A DNA stretch of 45,594 nucleotides, taken from positions 1 to 45,594 of the forward strand of contig JAJDBG010000015.1 of NCBI GenBank assembly GCA_029261475.1, read 5' to 3'. The first letter of the stretch is position 1, and the number at the start of each line of letters is the position of its first letter. The DNA comes from Nitrospinaceae bacterium. GTDB taxonomy: Bacteria; Nitrospinota; Nitrospinia; Nitrospinales; VA-1. A model generated the notes under the pieces. That model worked only from the letters and a program-made list of their open reading frames with translations. It did no database searches and was not told where the DNA came from. The position numbers and the translations under genes are program-made. Positions 25,807-35,091 of this stretch are shown here, piece by piece.

Positions 25807-26316
25807 TCAACCGCTGTTTATTTTAATTTTTTTTGTTTCCCTTTGTGCTTGTTCTGTTTTTGGCAGGGTCACTTTCAGAACACCATTTTTAAGCTTTGCA
25901 TCTACCTTATCCTTATCAACACCAGCCGAAAGTGGAATCGCCCTGTGAAAAGATCCGTAAGACCTTTCCATAAAACAATAGTCCTCTTTCTTTTCTTCCT
26001 TCTCCAATTTTTTTTCGCCCTTAATCACCAGCATGTCGCCTGAAAAGTTGACCGAAATATCCTTCTCTTCCATGCCTGGCAATTCAACCGTTACCTTGAC
26101 TTCACTGTCGGATTCGACCACATCAATTTTTGGAGTGATCGATTTAGAGAACTCCAATTCCTTATGCATTGCAGGAAAGTCAAACACCGATTTGGAAAAA
26201 CTATCAAACATTCGATTCATTTCTTTTTGCAAGCTGACAAAAGGGTGATCCGAGTCAGACTTAAACACACCATTTTCTTTTTCACGGTTCCAGGGAATCA
26301 ATTCTTTAATATTCAT
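25807..26316 (-). CDS. Hsp20 family small heat-shock protein
   Basis: A 169-residue ATP-independent chaperone that holds unfolding proteins. The alpha-crystallin domain (about 58-160) has PKIDVVESDSEVKVTVELPGM, the LVIKGEKK strand, and the conserved FHRAIPLSAGVDKDKVDAKLKNGVLKVTLPK block. The N-terminal arm begins with LIPWNREKE. A typical A-type bacterial Hsp20. It lies third in the run of four, about 98 bases after the previous gene. Confidence 0.96.
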   Translation of the reverse strand: MNIKELIPWNREKENGVFKSDSDHPFVSLQKEMNRMFDSFSKSVFDFPAMHKELEFSKSITPKIDVVESDSEVKVTVELPGMEEKDISVNFSGDMLVIKGEKKLEKEEKKEDYCFMERSYGSFHRAIPLSAGVDKDKVDAKLKNGVLKVTLPKTEQAQRETKKIKINSG

Positions 26317-26414
26317 GACAACCCTCCTTTCAAAAATTCAAAAGGCATTTTCAGTTTAACAATTATATAAAAGACAACTCTCGACACCCTAACACTCAAG
26401 AAAATGTCTTTTTG

Positions 26415-26828
26415 TTATTCCGACATGACAGTAACTTTTTTGGGGCCAAGATCTTTTCTTCTGGGCAAAATTAGACAAAGAACACCATCTTTCATTTTGG
26501 CCTCTATTTCGCCACAATCGAATTCCTGACTCAGCCTAAAGGTTCTGTGATAATTCCCAACCGGAAATTCACCAACCCTCAAAGTGTAACCATCGGGTTT
26601 AACAGGTAACGGAAACTTACCATCCAGAGTCAAAACGTTTTTTTCCAAAGTTATGCTGACCGACTCGCTGTCCAGACCTGGCATTTCAGCCCAAATATTG
26701 ACCGCATCTTCAGACTCAACAATATCTGTTCTTGGAAGGTATGTATTCATCTGAGCTTCCACGTTTGAATTTTCTACTGCAGTCGGATTTTGTTCCGGTT
26801 GTTTTTCAACTTTCTCAAGAGTAGTCAT
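26415..26828 (-). CDS. Hsp20 family small heat-shock protein
   Basis: A 137-residue small heat-shock protein with a full alpha-crystallin domain: TDIVESEDAVNIWAEMPGLD, SITLEKNVLTLDGKF, YHRTFRLSQEFDCGEIEAKM and DGVLCLILPR. Two start codons are close together; the ATG at 26828 is well spaced from GGGAG and is preferred over the one at 26834. It begins about 14 bases after the stop of the first Hsp20 gene, so these two are one operon. It differs clearly from its neighbours, so the copies are old. Confidence 0.95.
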   Translation of the reverse strand: MTTLEKVEKQPEQNPTAVENSNVEAQMNTYLPRTDIVESEDAVNIWAEMPGLDSESVSITLEKNVLTLDGKFPLPVKPDGYTLRVGEFPVGNYHRTFRLSQEFDCGEIEAKMKDGVLCLILPRRKDLGPKKVTVMSE

Positions 26829-26842
26829 TGTCATCTCCCTTC

Positions 26843-27301
26843 TCAGTTATTGGTGATAGTTATATTTTTGGGTTTTTCCTCTTCCGGACGGCTCAACGTA
26901 ACGGTTAGGATTCCATTGCGAAGCTTCGCTTCAACCTTGTCTGGGTTGATTCGATAGGGAAGCTTCACAGATCTGGAAAAGTTTCCATAGGTCAATTCCC
27001 GTTTTAAAAAGGAATCCTTCTCACCCATTTCTAAAACCTTTTTGCTTCCCTTGACAGTGAGAACATCACCCGTCGCAACGATATCCAAATCTTCCGGCTT
27101 CACACCCGGTAATTCCGATGTCATTAAAAGACCATCATTATCTTCCCAAACATTGAACTGCGGAAAATCCTTTTGGCTTCTTTCAACCTGACTTCGATCA
27201 GCCTGGAAGCCTGGAAACAGATGGTTCCTGTTGCGTTGCAGGTGATTCATCTCTCCAAAAGGATCCCAAGTTTCCCAATTACCAATTTGATTGAGCAACA
27301 T
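26843..27301 (-). CDS. Hsp20 family small heat-shock protein (first of four)
   Basis: A 152-residue small heat-shock protein. The alpha-crystallin domain (about 46-150) shows FNVWEDNDGLLMTSELPGVK, VLTVKGSKK, FSRSVKLPYRINPDKVEAKLRNGILTVTLSR and a C-terminal KNITITNN, which includes the IxI-type tail used for oligomer assembly. The ribosome site AGGAGG is ideal. A near-consensus promoter sits about 65 bases upstream, making this the head gene of the cluster. Confidence 0.96.
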   Translation of the reverse strand: MLLNQIGNWETWDPFGEMNHLQRNRNHLFPGFQADRSQVERSQKDFPQFNVWEDNDGLLMTSELPGVKPEDLDIVATGDVLTVKGSKKVLEMGEKDSFLKRELTYGNFSRSVKLPYRINPDKVEAKLRNGILTVTLSRPEEEKPKNITITNN

Positions 27302-27363
27302 AATTTACCTCCTCTTTAAAAATGAATTTGCTAACATTTGAATATAATTTCTTCCTTGGAAAA

Positions 27364-27392
27364 TATATAAAATCTCTATTTTATTCCGTCAA
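27364..27392 (-). promoter_or_regulatory. Promoter of the Hsp20 cluster
   Basis: On the minus strand TTGACG (27387-27392), exactly 17 bases, then TATATA (27364-27369). The match is to the vegetative sigma consensus; a heat-shock sigma box (CCCCAT-type -10) is not present, nor is a CIRCE element. Confidence 0.65.
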
Positions 27393-27537
27393 GGTCTCTG
27401 ATATTTTTTTTGTTTTTTTTTCAAACACTGATGTCAAACGTGTTTTTAAGCAATTCAAGATCGTTTTTGCTAGGGAGGGGTATAACGGAAAGACTGTTGA
27501 AAATAGGTGTCAGAATGCAGGGAATCGTCCGCAAGGC

Positions 27538-27563
27538 CAGGACTTGACTTTAGTCAAGTCCTG
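27538..27563. repeat. Perfect 12-bp inverted repeat between the hypothetical gene and the Hsp20 cluster
   Basis: CAGGACTTGACT (27538-27549), two bases, AGTCAAGTCCTG (27552-27563). There is no T run on either side, so it is a poor intrinsic terminator. It sits about 145 bases upstream of the Hsp20 promoter and 60 bases downstream of the preceding gene; it could bind a dimeric regulator or end the upstream transcript. Confidence 0.6.
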
Positions 27564-27626
27564 CAAGTGCAGTGATTAAAATTAAAATAGGAGTAGCTCT
27601 ATTTCAAGAGATAGAACCAATGCAAT

Positions 27627-28214
27627 TTATTTTATATCATCAAACTTTCGTCTGACTTCTTCAACTTTTTTTCGATATCCTTCAGCATCACCATAATCGA
27701 AGAAATTTTTATACCGACTATGAAAAGATTTAATTTTTCGAGCATGCTTGATAGGGCACCAGTACTGCTCAGTTCGGCCCGCTACTTCGCGCGCATAACC
27801 GATTACCCCATTAAAATATGCACAATAAATGCAATTCATCCTTTCGATGACATTGAGATATGTCAGATGCTGGCGATCCATAATTATGTAATCGCTACGC
27901 CGGACTTTAGGGATCCCATACACGGGGAAACAAATACTTTGAAATACTGAGAGCACCAAATCCATCATCAAAGCGGGTATCAAGCAAGACCAGATAACGG
28001 GGGCTGTCAAAATGCTTTTTATAGAAGCATCGTGCAGATAAGCAGATACTTTTTTGGTCAGTGCCTTATGAGCTTTCTTCGTCTCCCTTTCAAATAGAAT
28101 CTTCTTTTTATGTATCTCATAGGAAAAGGCCTGCTCTTTTTTTTCGATCTCTTGTAAAATATCATTTTCAAGACCTTGTAGTTTTTCTAACAAACTTATA
28201 AGTCGATCATCCAT
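27627..28214 (-). CDS. Conserved hypothetical protein with coiled coil, membrane patch and Cys motif
   Basis: A 195-residue protein I cannot name. Residues 1-60 form a charged coiled coil. Residues about 68-95 are hydrophobic (VIWSCLIPALMMDLVLSVFQSICF), probably one membrane-embedded hairpin. The C-terminal half has a distinctive CIYCAYFNGVIGYAREVAG block followed by TEQYWCPIKHARK. The CxxC and later Cys-Pro-Ile-Lys-His could bind a metal. The pattern looks conserved rather than random, but I cannot assign a function. It is transcribed toward the Hsp20 genes. Confidence 0.65.
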   Translation of the reverse strand: MDDRLISLLEKLQGLENDILQEIEKKEQAFSYEIHKKKILFERETKKAHKALTKKVSAYLHDASIKSILTAPVIWSCLIPALMMDLVLSVFQSICFPVYGIPKVRRSDYIIMDRQHLTYLNVIERMNCIYCAYFNGVIGYAREVAGRTEQYWCPIKHARKIKSFHSRYKNFFDYGDAEGYRKKVEEVRRKFDDIK

Positions 28215-28344
28215 AATTTAACCTTTCCATGGGTGAATTAACCGGCATTAAATAATGGATACCAGCATAAATTTAAATAGAAATATAGAGATAATGCCGA
28301 TTTATTTATGGCGAAGAAAACAGGAGCTATAAATCTTGATGGTT

Positions 28345-29532
28345 TTACAACTCATCCTGTAGAGATATAACTTTTCCCACTAAATAATCAATATCTTTCA
28401 ATTCGTGCGCCGCGGATACTTGAAAACGAATACGAGCTTCACCGTCTGGGACCACAGGGAAACTGAATCCCACAACATAGATTCCTTCCTGCAATAAACG
28501 TCCAGCCATTTCCTGAGCCCGTTTAGCATCACCAATCATAAAAGGGACAATCGGATGCACTCCCGGCTTGACCTCAAGATCTGCATCCTTGAGCTTATTT
28601 CTAAAATAAGCTGTATTTGATTGAAGTTTCTCGATCAGTTGAGGAGACTCTTCAATCAGTTCTATCGCTCGAAGAGTGACTCCTGCGACAACAGGAGAAA
28701 GCGCATTTGAAAACAGATACGGACGCGATCGTTGACGCAAAAGATTGATAATTTCTTTATGACCCGCTGTAAAGCCACCCGACGCGCCTCCCAACGCTTT
28801 ACCAAAAGTAGAAGTCACCAGATCCACCCGCCCCATCACATTCTGATGCTCGATGCTTCCCCTACCCGACGGACCGAAAAATCCCGTTGCATGGGAATCA
28901 TCAACCATCACCATCGCGCCATATTGTTCTGCCAGGTCGCAAATATCTTTCAAACGAGCAACATCGCCATCCATGCTGAAAACTCCGTCAGTAGCGATCA
29001 CACGCTGACGATATTTCTCAGCTCGCTTCAATTGCGTTTCTAGGTGATCCATATCAGCGTGATTGAATCGAAATCGCATGGCTTTGCAGAGTCGAGTTCC
29101 ATCAATGATACTGGCATGATTCAGCCGATCACTTATAATCGCATCTTGGTCATTGAACAATGTTTCGAATAACCCTGTGTTCGCATCAAAGCAAGAGGAA
29201 TACAAGATCGTGTCCTCCATTTCCAAAAAACGGGAAACCCGGTCTTCAAGCTGTTTGTGAATATCGTTGGTGCCACAGATGAACCTGACCGAAGCCATCC
29301 CCAACCCGTATTTATCCAGTGCCTCTTTTCCTGCCTGAATTAAAGTGGGGTGATTGGCTAAGCCCAAATAGTTGTTTGCACAAAAATTAAGAACCTCTCC
29401 CTGTGCGATTTTGATATGGGCTTGCTGAGGGGAAAGAAGAACTCGTTCTTCTTTATAAAGGCCGGCAGATTGAATTTCCTGAAGTTCTTTTTGAAAAATC
29501 TCAAGGGATTCGGGTCGCATATTCTTCCTCAA
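28345..29532 (-). CDS. kbl: Glycine C-acetyltransferase (2-amino-3-ketobutyrate CoA ligase)
   Basis: A 395-residue PLP enzyme of the alpha-oxoamine synthase family. It splits 2-amino-3-oxobutyrate with CoA into glycine and acetyl-CoA, the second step of threonine breakdown. Conserved features are [38 protein letters not shown] (Asp and His that hold PLP) and [14 protein letters not shown] with the PLP-binding Lys near 245. The neighbouring dehydrogenase gene makes the Kbl assignment much more likely than the paralogous BioF or HemA. Intact, family-typical length. Confidence 0.94.
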   Translation of the reverse strand: MRKNMRPESLEIFQKELQEIQSAGLYKEERVLLSPQQAHIKIAQGEVLNFCANNYLGLANHPTLIQAGKEALDKYGLGMASVRFICGTNDIHKQLEDRVSRFLEMEDTILYSSCFDANTGLFETLFNDQDAIISDRLNHASIIDGTRLCKAMRFRFNHADMDHLETQLKRAEKYRQRVIATDGVFSMDGDVARLKDICDLAEQYGAMVMVDDSHATGFFGPSGRGSIEHQNVMGRVDLVTSTFGKALGGASGGFTAGHKEIINLLRQRSRPYLFSNALSPVVAGVTLRAIELIEESPQLIEKLQSNTAYFRNKLKDADLEVKPGVHPIVPFMIGDAKRAQEMAGRLLQEGIYVVGFSFPVVPDGEARIRFQVSAAHELKDIDYLVGKVISLQDEL

Positions 29533-29557
29533 TCTTTCAGTTAAGATGACAAGAATT

Positions 29558-30718
29558 TCAATATTTAAAAATTATTTTAGGATATTTTTGAATACTTTTT
29601 TCAAAAGTATTTCGTTCAAATGAATGAAAAGGAATGATAGTGCCTTCGCCTTTGTTCAGAATAATTTCAAAAATTTTATCCTGAAGATGATGGCTTTTTG
29701 ATTTTAAAAGATTGCTTAGGATATACCAGGTTTGAAAAACCTGTCTGCCGACGACGCTGTGCAAGGATTTTCCATACATGATGATGTCCTGAAAACTTGT
29801 CAGCGTATAATCACCCGCAGACAAACCGAATAATATAATATTCCCGCCCGCGCGCGTACTGGCAATCGCTGTATTGAGGGCTTGGTTGCTCCCAGCCATT
29901 TCCATAGCTACATCAACACCTTCGCCGTAACATTTATCTTTGATTGTCTGTATGATTTCCAAATCAGGATCATACGGTTTTCGATCATCGCCAGAGGCAC
30001 TGGCCTGAATTGAAATATCGATTCCAAGAGCTTCCGCCAATTTTAAATTTTTGGGGTTTGGATCGATTCCGATAATAACGGCCGCCCCCATAGATCGTGC
30101 AACCAAAATGGAAAGCAAGCCGATGGTCCCACAACCAAATATAGCTAATGTTTTGCCACGCAGATCGACACGACTGCAAGCGTGAACCGCATTGCCAAGC
30201 GGTTCCTGAATAGCGGCGACTTCCGGACGAATCAAATCGGTATCTGTTTTCCACAGTTCTCTGGCGGGCAACTTCACAAATTCCGCAAAACATCCATCTG
30301 TAGAGATACCTATGATTTTATGATCGGAACAAACATGAGCGTCCCCAATTTTACATTGATGGCACCGCCCACAAAAAATATGCGATTCAGTGGAAACAAT
30401 ATCGCCTGCCTTATAACCATAATAGCTTTGAGCATAGGAACCAACAGAGACAATTTCTCCCAAAAGTTCATGACCACAAATTCGGTAGGATTGTTCGCTT
30501 GATTCGATGGAATCGAAGATCAGGTCTTTGAACGCATGGCGAAACCAGATGCTTTTGTCTGAGCCACAAAAGCCCGTATAACGAGGTTTGATGATGACTT
30601 TGCTGGCATCTTCTCTATGTTTCGATTCGTTGAGTTCAGGGGAATTGACATCGGTAAATATCAAGCCTTTGGTGCCGTCCCAATCTTTCCTTGGGATATC
30701 CAGAATCAAAGCCTTCAT
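29558..30718 (-). CDS. Zinc-dependent medium-chain dehydrogenase, probable L-threonine 3-dehydrogenase
   Basis: A 386-residue alcohol-dehydrogenase-family enzyme. Catalytic zinc ligands are seen in GFCGSDK and CGHELLGE. Structural zinc ligands are in the [15 protein letters not shown] cluster. The Rossmann fold carries [10 protein letters not shown]. It is about 45 residues longer than E. coli Tdh and not closely similar at the N-terminus, so the substrate is inferred from its partner: it lies 25 bases upstream of kbl on the same strand, and Tdh-Kbl together convert threonine to glycine and acetyl-CoA. A sugar or polyol dehydrogenase of the same fold is the alternative. Confidence 0.75.
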   Translation of the reverse strand: MKALILDIPRKDWDGTKGLIFTDVNSPELNESKHREDASKVIIKPRYTGFCGSDKSIWFRHAFKDLIFDSIESSEQSYRICGHELLGEIVSVGSYAQSYYGYKAGDIVSTESHIFCGRCHQCKIGDAHVCSDHKIIGISTDGCFAEFVKLPARELWKTDTDLIRPEVAAIQEPLGNAVHACSRVDLRGKTLAIFGCGTIGLLSILVARSMGAAVIIGIDPNPKNLKLAEALGIDISIQASASGDDRKPYDPDLEIIQTIKDKCYGEGVDVAMEMAGSNQALNTAIASTRAGGNIILFGLSAGDYTLTSFQDIIMYGKSLHSVVGRQVFQTWYILSNLLKSKSHHLQDKIFEIILNKGEGTIIPFHSFERNTFEKSIQKYPKIIFKY

Positions 30719-30826
30719 AATTTATCCTTTTGATATAGATGAATTTTAAATCCAAATACTTTTATTGATTTAAATTGCTGACCTTTAAAAATATACTCTC
30801 ACCACATCCATTAACAAAAAAATTAA

Positions 30827-32263
30827 TCAAACTTTCTCAGAGTTTTTTACTTTCATAACATATTCGTGAATTCCCTGAGCCGCTTTTTTTCCTGCACCCA
30901 TGGCTGAAATGACCGTGGCGGCCCCGGTAACAATATCTCCTCCGGCAAATACTCCCGGTCGAGATGTTAAATTAATATCTGGATCGGCCAATTCAATGTG
31001 GCCCTGTGTGTCCGTTTCCAAATCGGATGAACTTTTTGCTATCAACGGATTGACGCCACTGCCAAGAGCAATGATAACCGCATCTGCCGCTAGGGAAACC
31101 TTACTCCCCTCCACGACATGAGGGTGCTTTCGCCCGGAGGCATCTGGCTCTCCCAATTCCATTTTTTGGCAGACAATTTCAGAAACCCAGCCATTGCTTC
31201 CATTTATTTCAGCGGGACTCACGAGAAAGTGAAACTCTATTCCCTCCGATTCGGCGTGTTCGACCTCTTCCAATCGAGCAGGCAATTCTTCCCGAGAACG
31301 TCGATAAAGCAACATTACCTTTTCAGTGCCCGGTAGCCTAAGAGCCGTTCGAGCGGCATCCAATGCGGTGTTCCCCCCTCCTATCACAGCAAAGGTTTTG
31401 TGTTGATGGATGGGCGTGTCGAACGCTGGAAACTCCCAAGCGTGCATTAAATTGATACGCGTTAAAAATTCATTCGCCGAATACACTCCATTGAAATTTT
31501 CACCGGGGATGCCGAGAAAATAAGGCAAGCCTGCACCCGTTCCTATGAAAATTGCATCGAATCCATCTTCTTGCATCAATTCATCCAGTGTTTTTATTTT
31601 TCCAATCACATAATTGACTTTGATCTCTATCCCCAGCCGCTTCAAATAGTCCAATTCTGCTTCCAGAATTTCCTTGGGAAGTCGAAACTCCGGGATGCCG
31701 TAAAACAAGACACCCCCCGGTTTGTGCAAAGCCTCAAAGATAACCACTTCATGGCCCAGTTTTGCAAGATCACCCGCCACTGCTAAACCTGCCGGACCCG
31801 CTCCAATGACTGCAATTTTTTTTCCTGTAGAAGGTGCTTTTTCTACTGGCTCCAGATTCCGGTGCATGCGTTCGTAGTCAGCCACAAAACGTTCCAATTT
31901 ACCTATGGCAAGTGGTTCGCCTTTAATACCAACCACACAATGCTTTTCACATTGATCTTCTTGAGGACAGACGCGACCCGTAACGGCTGGCAATGCGTTG
32001 GAATTCTTAATAATGCGTGCCGCTTCGAGAAAATCTCCAGCCGCAACCTGCTTGATAAAATCTGGAATCGCCACACGCACGGGGCACCCTATAACGCACT
32101 TTGGTTTTTTGCATTGAATGCAACGCGATGCTTCGAGTTGAGCCATTGCCGGGGTGTAGCCCAAACTCACTTCCTGGAAGTTTTTCTTTCTTTCCTCCGG
32201 GCTTTGTTCTGGAGCTTTCGTTCTTGGAATTTTGCTTCCCTTGGGTTGCATTTCTTTTCCCAT
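30827..32263 (-). CDS. NADPH-binding large subunit of an Nfn-type transhydrogenase (GltD-like)
   Basis: A flavoprotein of about 478 residues, similar to the small subunit of glutamate synthase. It has an N-terminal 4Fe-4S region (CIQCKKPKCVIGCPV and CPQEDQCEKHC), an FAD-binding IGAGPAGLAVAGDLA, an NAD(P)-binding IGGGNTALDAARTA, and FAGGDIVTGAATVISAMGAGK. Pairing with the ferredoxin-reductase-like gene immediately upstream (36-base gap) identifies it as NfnB of NfnAB, which couples NADH, NADPH and ferredoxin by electron bifurcation. The open frame extends to a TTG at 32323; the ATG at 32263 is preferred. No glutamate synthase large subunit is nearby. Confidence 0.85.
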   Translation of the reverse strand: MGKEMQPKGSKIPRTKAPEQSPEERKKNFQEVSLGYTPAMAQLEASRCIQCKKPKCVIGCPVRVAIPDFIKQVAAGDFLEAARIIKNSNALPAVTGRVCPQEDQCEKHCVVGIKGEPLAIGKLERFVADYERMHRNLEPVEKAPSTGKKIAVIGAGPAGLAVAGDLAKLGHEVVIFEALHKPGGVLFYGIPEFRLPKEILEAELDYLKRLGIEIKVNYVIGKIKTLDELMQEDGFDAIFIGTGAGLPYFLGIPGENFNGVYSANEFLTRINLMHAWEFPAFDTPIHQHKTFAVIGGGNTALDAARTALRLPGTEKVMLLYRRSREELPARLEEVEHAESEGIEFHFLVSPAEINGSNGWVSEIVCQKMELGEPDASGRKHPHVVEGSKVSLAADAVIIALGSGVNPLIAKSSSDLETDTQGHIELADPDINLTSRPGVFAGGDIVTGAATVISAMGAGKKAAQGIHEYVMKVKNSEKV

Positions 32264-32298
32264 ATGAAAAATTATTTTCTGATTAAAAGTTAAGTCAG

Positions 32299-33156
32299 CT
32301 AGGACGTTGTAACGAGGCGGCAAGTTCCCTCATTCTCAGGGACATACTGTTCCTTCGCAGTTTTTTCTTCAGTCACATATGATTTCAAACGATTGAGCAA
32401 TCCTTCAAAATCAACTGCATGGCCGTCGAACTCTGGTCCATCCACACAAGCAAACTTCATCTCACCACCGACTGTCACTCGGCAGGCACCGCACATTCCT
32501 GTCCCATCAATCATGATGGGATTCAAACTGACTAAGGTTTCAATTTTGTAAGGACGCGTTAAATCGGCAACTGCCTTCATCATAATCAATGGACCAATTG
32601 CTATGACACGGTCAATGCCTTCCTTTTTATCGATCATCGTTTGAAGAATATCTGTAACCCGACCTTTGGCACCGTAGCTCCCATCGTCAGTAACAACCTG
32701 AACTGCCGTTGAAGCATTTTTCATTTCATCCTCTAAAATGACTCGGTCTTTAGTCTGCGCTCCTAAAATTGAAATGGTTCTATTTCCAGCCTGTGTCAAT
32801 GCACGTGCGATTGGATGAATAGCGGCTATGCCGAAGCCTCCGCCTATCAACACTACGGTTCCAAATGAACCGATGGGACTGGGATTTCCAAGAGGTCCCA
32901 CAATATCTAAAATGGAATCCCCCTTATTCATGAAACTCATTTCCATTGAAGTCTTTCCAACCGCCTGAACATAGAAAGTGAGCGTTCCACGAGCAGGATC
33001 TGAATCTGAAACGGTGATCGGAATCCGCTCTCCGGTTTCATCCAGACGAATGATGACAAACTGTCCAGGCAGTGCTTTTCGGGCAATGTCTGGTGCCTCC
33101 AACAGATAATAAAACACTTGCGCGGCTAAGTTCTTTTTCTCAAGAATTCTAAACAT
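32299..33156 (-). CDS. NAD-binding small subunit of an Nfn-type transhydrogenase
   Basis: A 285-residue ferredoxin-NADP reductase-like protein. The FAD domain is N-terminal (PGQFVIIRLDETGERIPITVSD), the NAD domain central (VVLIGGGFGIAAIHPIARAL), and the C-terminus holds a [2Fe-2S] site: DGTGMCGACRVTVGGEMKFACVDGPEFDGH. This last block is diagnostic for NfnA and for SudB of sulfide dehydrogenase. Operon with nfnB and divergent from fhs. Its role is transfer of electrons between NADH and the NfnB subunit. Confidence 0.86.
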   Translation of the reverse strand: MFRILEKKNLAAQVFYYLLEAPDIARKALPGQFVIIRLDETGERIPITVSDSDPARGTLTFYVQAVGKTSMEMSFMNKGDSILDIVGPLGNPSPIGSFGTVVLIGGGFGIAAIHPIARALTQAGNRTISILGAQTKDRVILEDEMKNASTAVQVVTDDGSYGAKGRVTDILQTMIDKKEGIDRVIAIGPLIMMKAVADLTRPYKIETLVSLNPIMIDGTGMCGACRVTVGGEMKFACVDGPEFDGHAVDFEGLLNRLKSYVTEEKTAKEQYVPENEGTCRLVTTS

Positions 33157-33448
33157 ATATTATGACCGCAAAAGGGAACTAGTTTATATAACCTTTGAGT
33201 AATTACAGTAAGAACAGGCTATAAATAATATCCAAGTTTAAAAAGATTAAAGCTTCCTCGTAAGGTAGATCAAGCATCCTCAACAAATAAATTTCCCTTC
33301 AATTAGTATATTCCTTATTATAATATTTACCATAGGTGCTTTATTGGCAACGGATTTGTGGAATTTATATTCCTACAGATGATCTTAAGTATAGAGGAGT
33401 CAAAATAACAAGCGGCCAAAACTTTTCACCACTACCCACCATCAATAT

Positions 33449-35077
33449 ATGGAACCTATAGTCAACATCGCTCAGAAACTTGGATTGACCGAATCCGACA
33501 TCATCCCCTATGGAGCCAATACAGCCAAACTCCGTTTAGAGATTTTAGAAAAGTTTCCACAAAGAGGGAGACTCATTCTGGTCTCGGCCATCACCCCTAC
33601 TGCCGCCGGAGAGGGCAAGACCACTACGACCATCGGTCTCGGTCAAGCCATGGCTCAATTGAAAGAATCCGTGTGCCTCGCTTTGCGAGAACCTTCATTA
33701 GGACCTTGCCTTGGAATGAAGGGGGGAGCGACCGGGGGCGGCTTGAGCCAATTGCTACCCGTTGAAGATATTAACTTACATTTCACCGGCGATTTTCATG
33801 CAATCACCTCCGCTCATAATTTATTAGCCGCAATGCTGGACAACACCATCCACCATAAAGGTCTATCCGATATCGACCCACGCCGCATCCTCTGGAGACG
33901 GGTTCTCGATATGAACGATCGGGCGTTGCGAAACGTTATCATTGGCTTAGGTGGGGTCATGCAAGGAGTTCCTAGAGAATCGGGATTCGATATCACAGCG
34001 GCTTCCGAAATCATGGCAATTTTATGCCTTTCGGAAAGTTATGACGATCTCAAATCCCGGCTAGAAAAAATATTGCTTGCTTTTACTTATCAGGATGAAC
34101 CCATCACCGCAAAATCATTGAATACGGTGGGTGCCATGATGGCACTTTTGAAATACGCACTGCTACCCAACATCGTGCAAACCACCGAGGGAGTGCCCGC
34201 TTTGGTTCATGGTGGACCCTTTGCCAATATCGCACATGGATGCAATTCTGTTCTGGCAACAAAAATGGCACTCTCCCTTTCCGATTGGGCCATCACCGAG
34301 GCAGGGTTTGGTTTCGACCTGGGCGCGGAAAAATTTTTTGACATCAAATGTCAAGGAGCAGGATTAGACACAGCGGCTGTCGTTCTGGTCGCAACTTGCA
34401 GAGCTCTTAAATCACATGGCGGTGTTCCAAAGGCGGATCTTGAAAAATCGAACCCGCAAGCGGTTCAAAAGGGGCTGCCCAATCTGGATCGGCATGTGGA
34501 AAATATCAAACAATTCCGTGAGCCACCCATTGTTTGCCTCAATCGTTTTACGGGAGACCACCCCGAAGAAATAGCAGTCGTCCGCAAACATTGTGAGAAT
34601 ATTTTAAAAGTTCCTTTCGCAGTCAGCAATATTTTTGAAGAAGGTGGAAAGGGTGGAATCGAGCTTGCAAAACAAGTCATCCTCCACTCAGAAAAAAAGC
34701 CTCAACCCTTCCGTCCACTTTATGACTGGAATGAAGATGTTAAAACCAAAATATGGAAGATTGCTAACAAGATGTATGGTGCAGATGAAATCAAGTACAG
34801 TCCAAAGGCCGAAAGAGATCTCAGTACTATCGAAAAACTTGGATATCAAAACCTTCCCATCTGCATAGCAAAAACGCCAGCTTCTTTAACAGATGACCCC
34901 AAGCGCCTCGGTCGCCCAGAGCATTTTGCCGTCACCGTACGAGAGGTATTGATTGCCGCTGGGGCGGGATTTCTCATTCCACTCACTGGAGATATATTAA
35001 GAATGCCCGGATTGCCTAAAAATCCACAGGCTGAGCACATAGATTTAAAAGGAAACAAAATCACTGGAATGCGATGA
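33449..35077 (+). CDS. fhs: Formate--tetrahydrofolate ligase
   Basis: A 542-residue ATP-dependent enzyme joining formate to tetrahydrofolate to give 10-formyl-THF. The P-loop ITPTAAGEGKTTTTIGL is near residues 48-64. GGATGGGLSQLLPVEDINLHFTGD, GADEIKYSP and IPLTGDILRMPGLPKNP are further family blocks. The length is slightly under the usual 555-560, mostly from a shorter N-terminus. It could serve the methyl branch of acetogenic-type metabolism or only purine and one-carbon supply; no other Wood-Ljungdahl gene is in the window. It lies 14 bases before the PrsW-like gene. Confidence 0.96.
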   Translation: MEPIVNIAQKLGLTESDIIPYGANTAKLRLEILEKFPQRGRLILVSAITPTAAGEGKTTTTIGLGQAMAQLKESVCLALREPSLGPCLGMKGGATGGGLSQLLPVEDINLHFTGDFHAITSAHNLLAAMLDNTIHHKGLSDIDPRRILWRRVLDMNDRALRNVIIGLGGVMQGVPRESGFDITAASEIMAILCLSESYDDLKSRLEKILLAFTYQDEPITAKSLNTVGAMMALLKYALLPNIVQTTEGVPALVHGGPFANIAHGCNSVLATKMALSLSDWAITEAGFGFDLGAEKFFDIKCQGAGLDTAAVVLVATCRALKSHGGVPKADLEKSNPQAVQKGLPNLDRHVENIKQFREPPIVCLNRFTGDHPEEIAVVRKHCENILKVPFAVSNIFEEGGKGGIELAKQVILHSEKKPQPFRPLYDWNEDVKTKIWKIANKMYGADEIKYSPKAERDLSTIEKLGYQNLPICIAKTPASLTDDPKRLGRPEHFAVTVREVLIAAGAGFLIPLTGDILRMPGLPKNPQAEHIDLKGNKITGMR

Positions 35078-35091
35078 AAGGCTAACTGCCA

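Noticed and set aside
27302-27626. CIRCE or heat-shock sigma promoter before the Hsp20 genes
   Set aside because: No TTAGCACTC-N9-GAGTGCTAA and no CCCCAT-type -10; only a vegetative-type promoter is visible.
31862-32293. A 143-codon plus frame
   Set aside because: Antisense to the N-terminal iron-sulfur part of the Nfn large subunit, whose Cys motifs define the coding strand.
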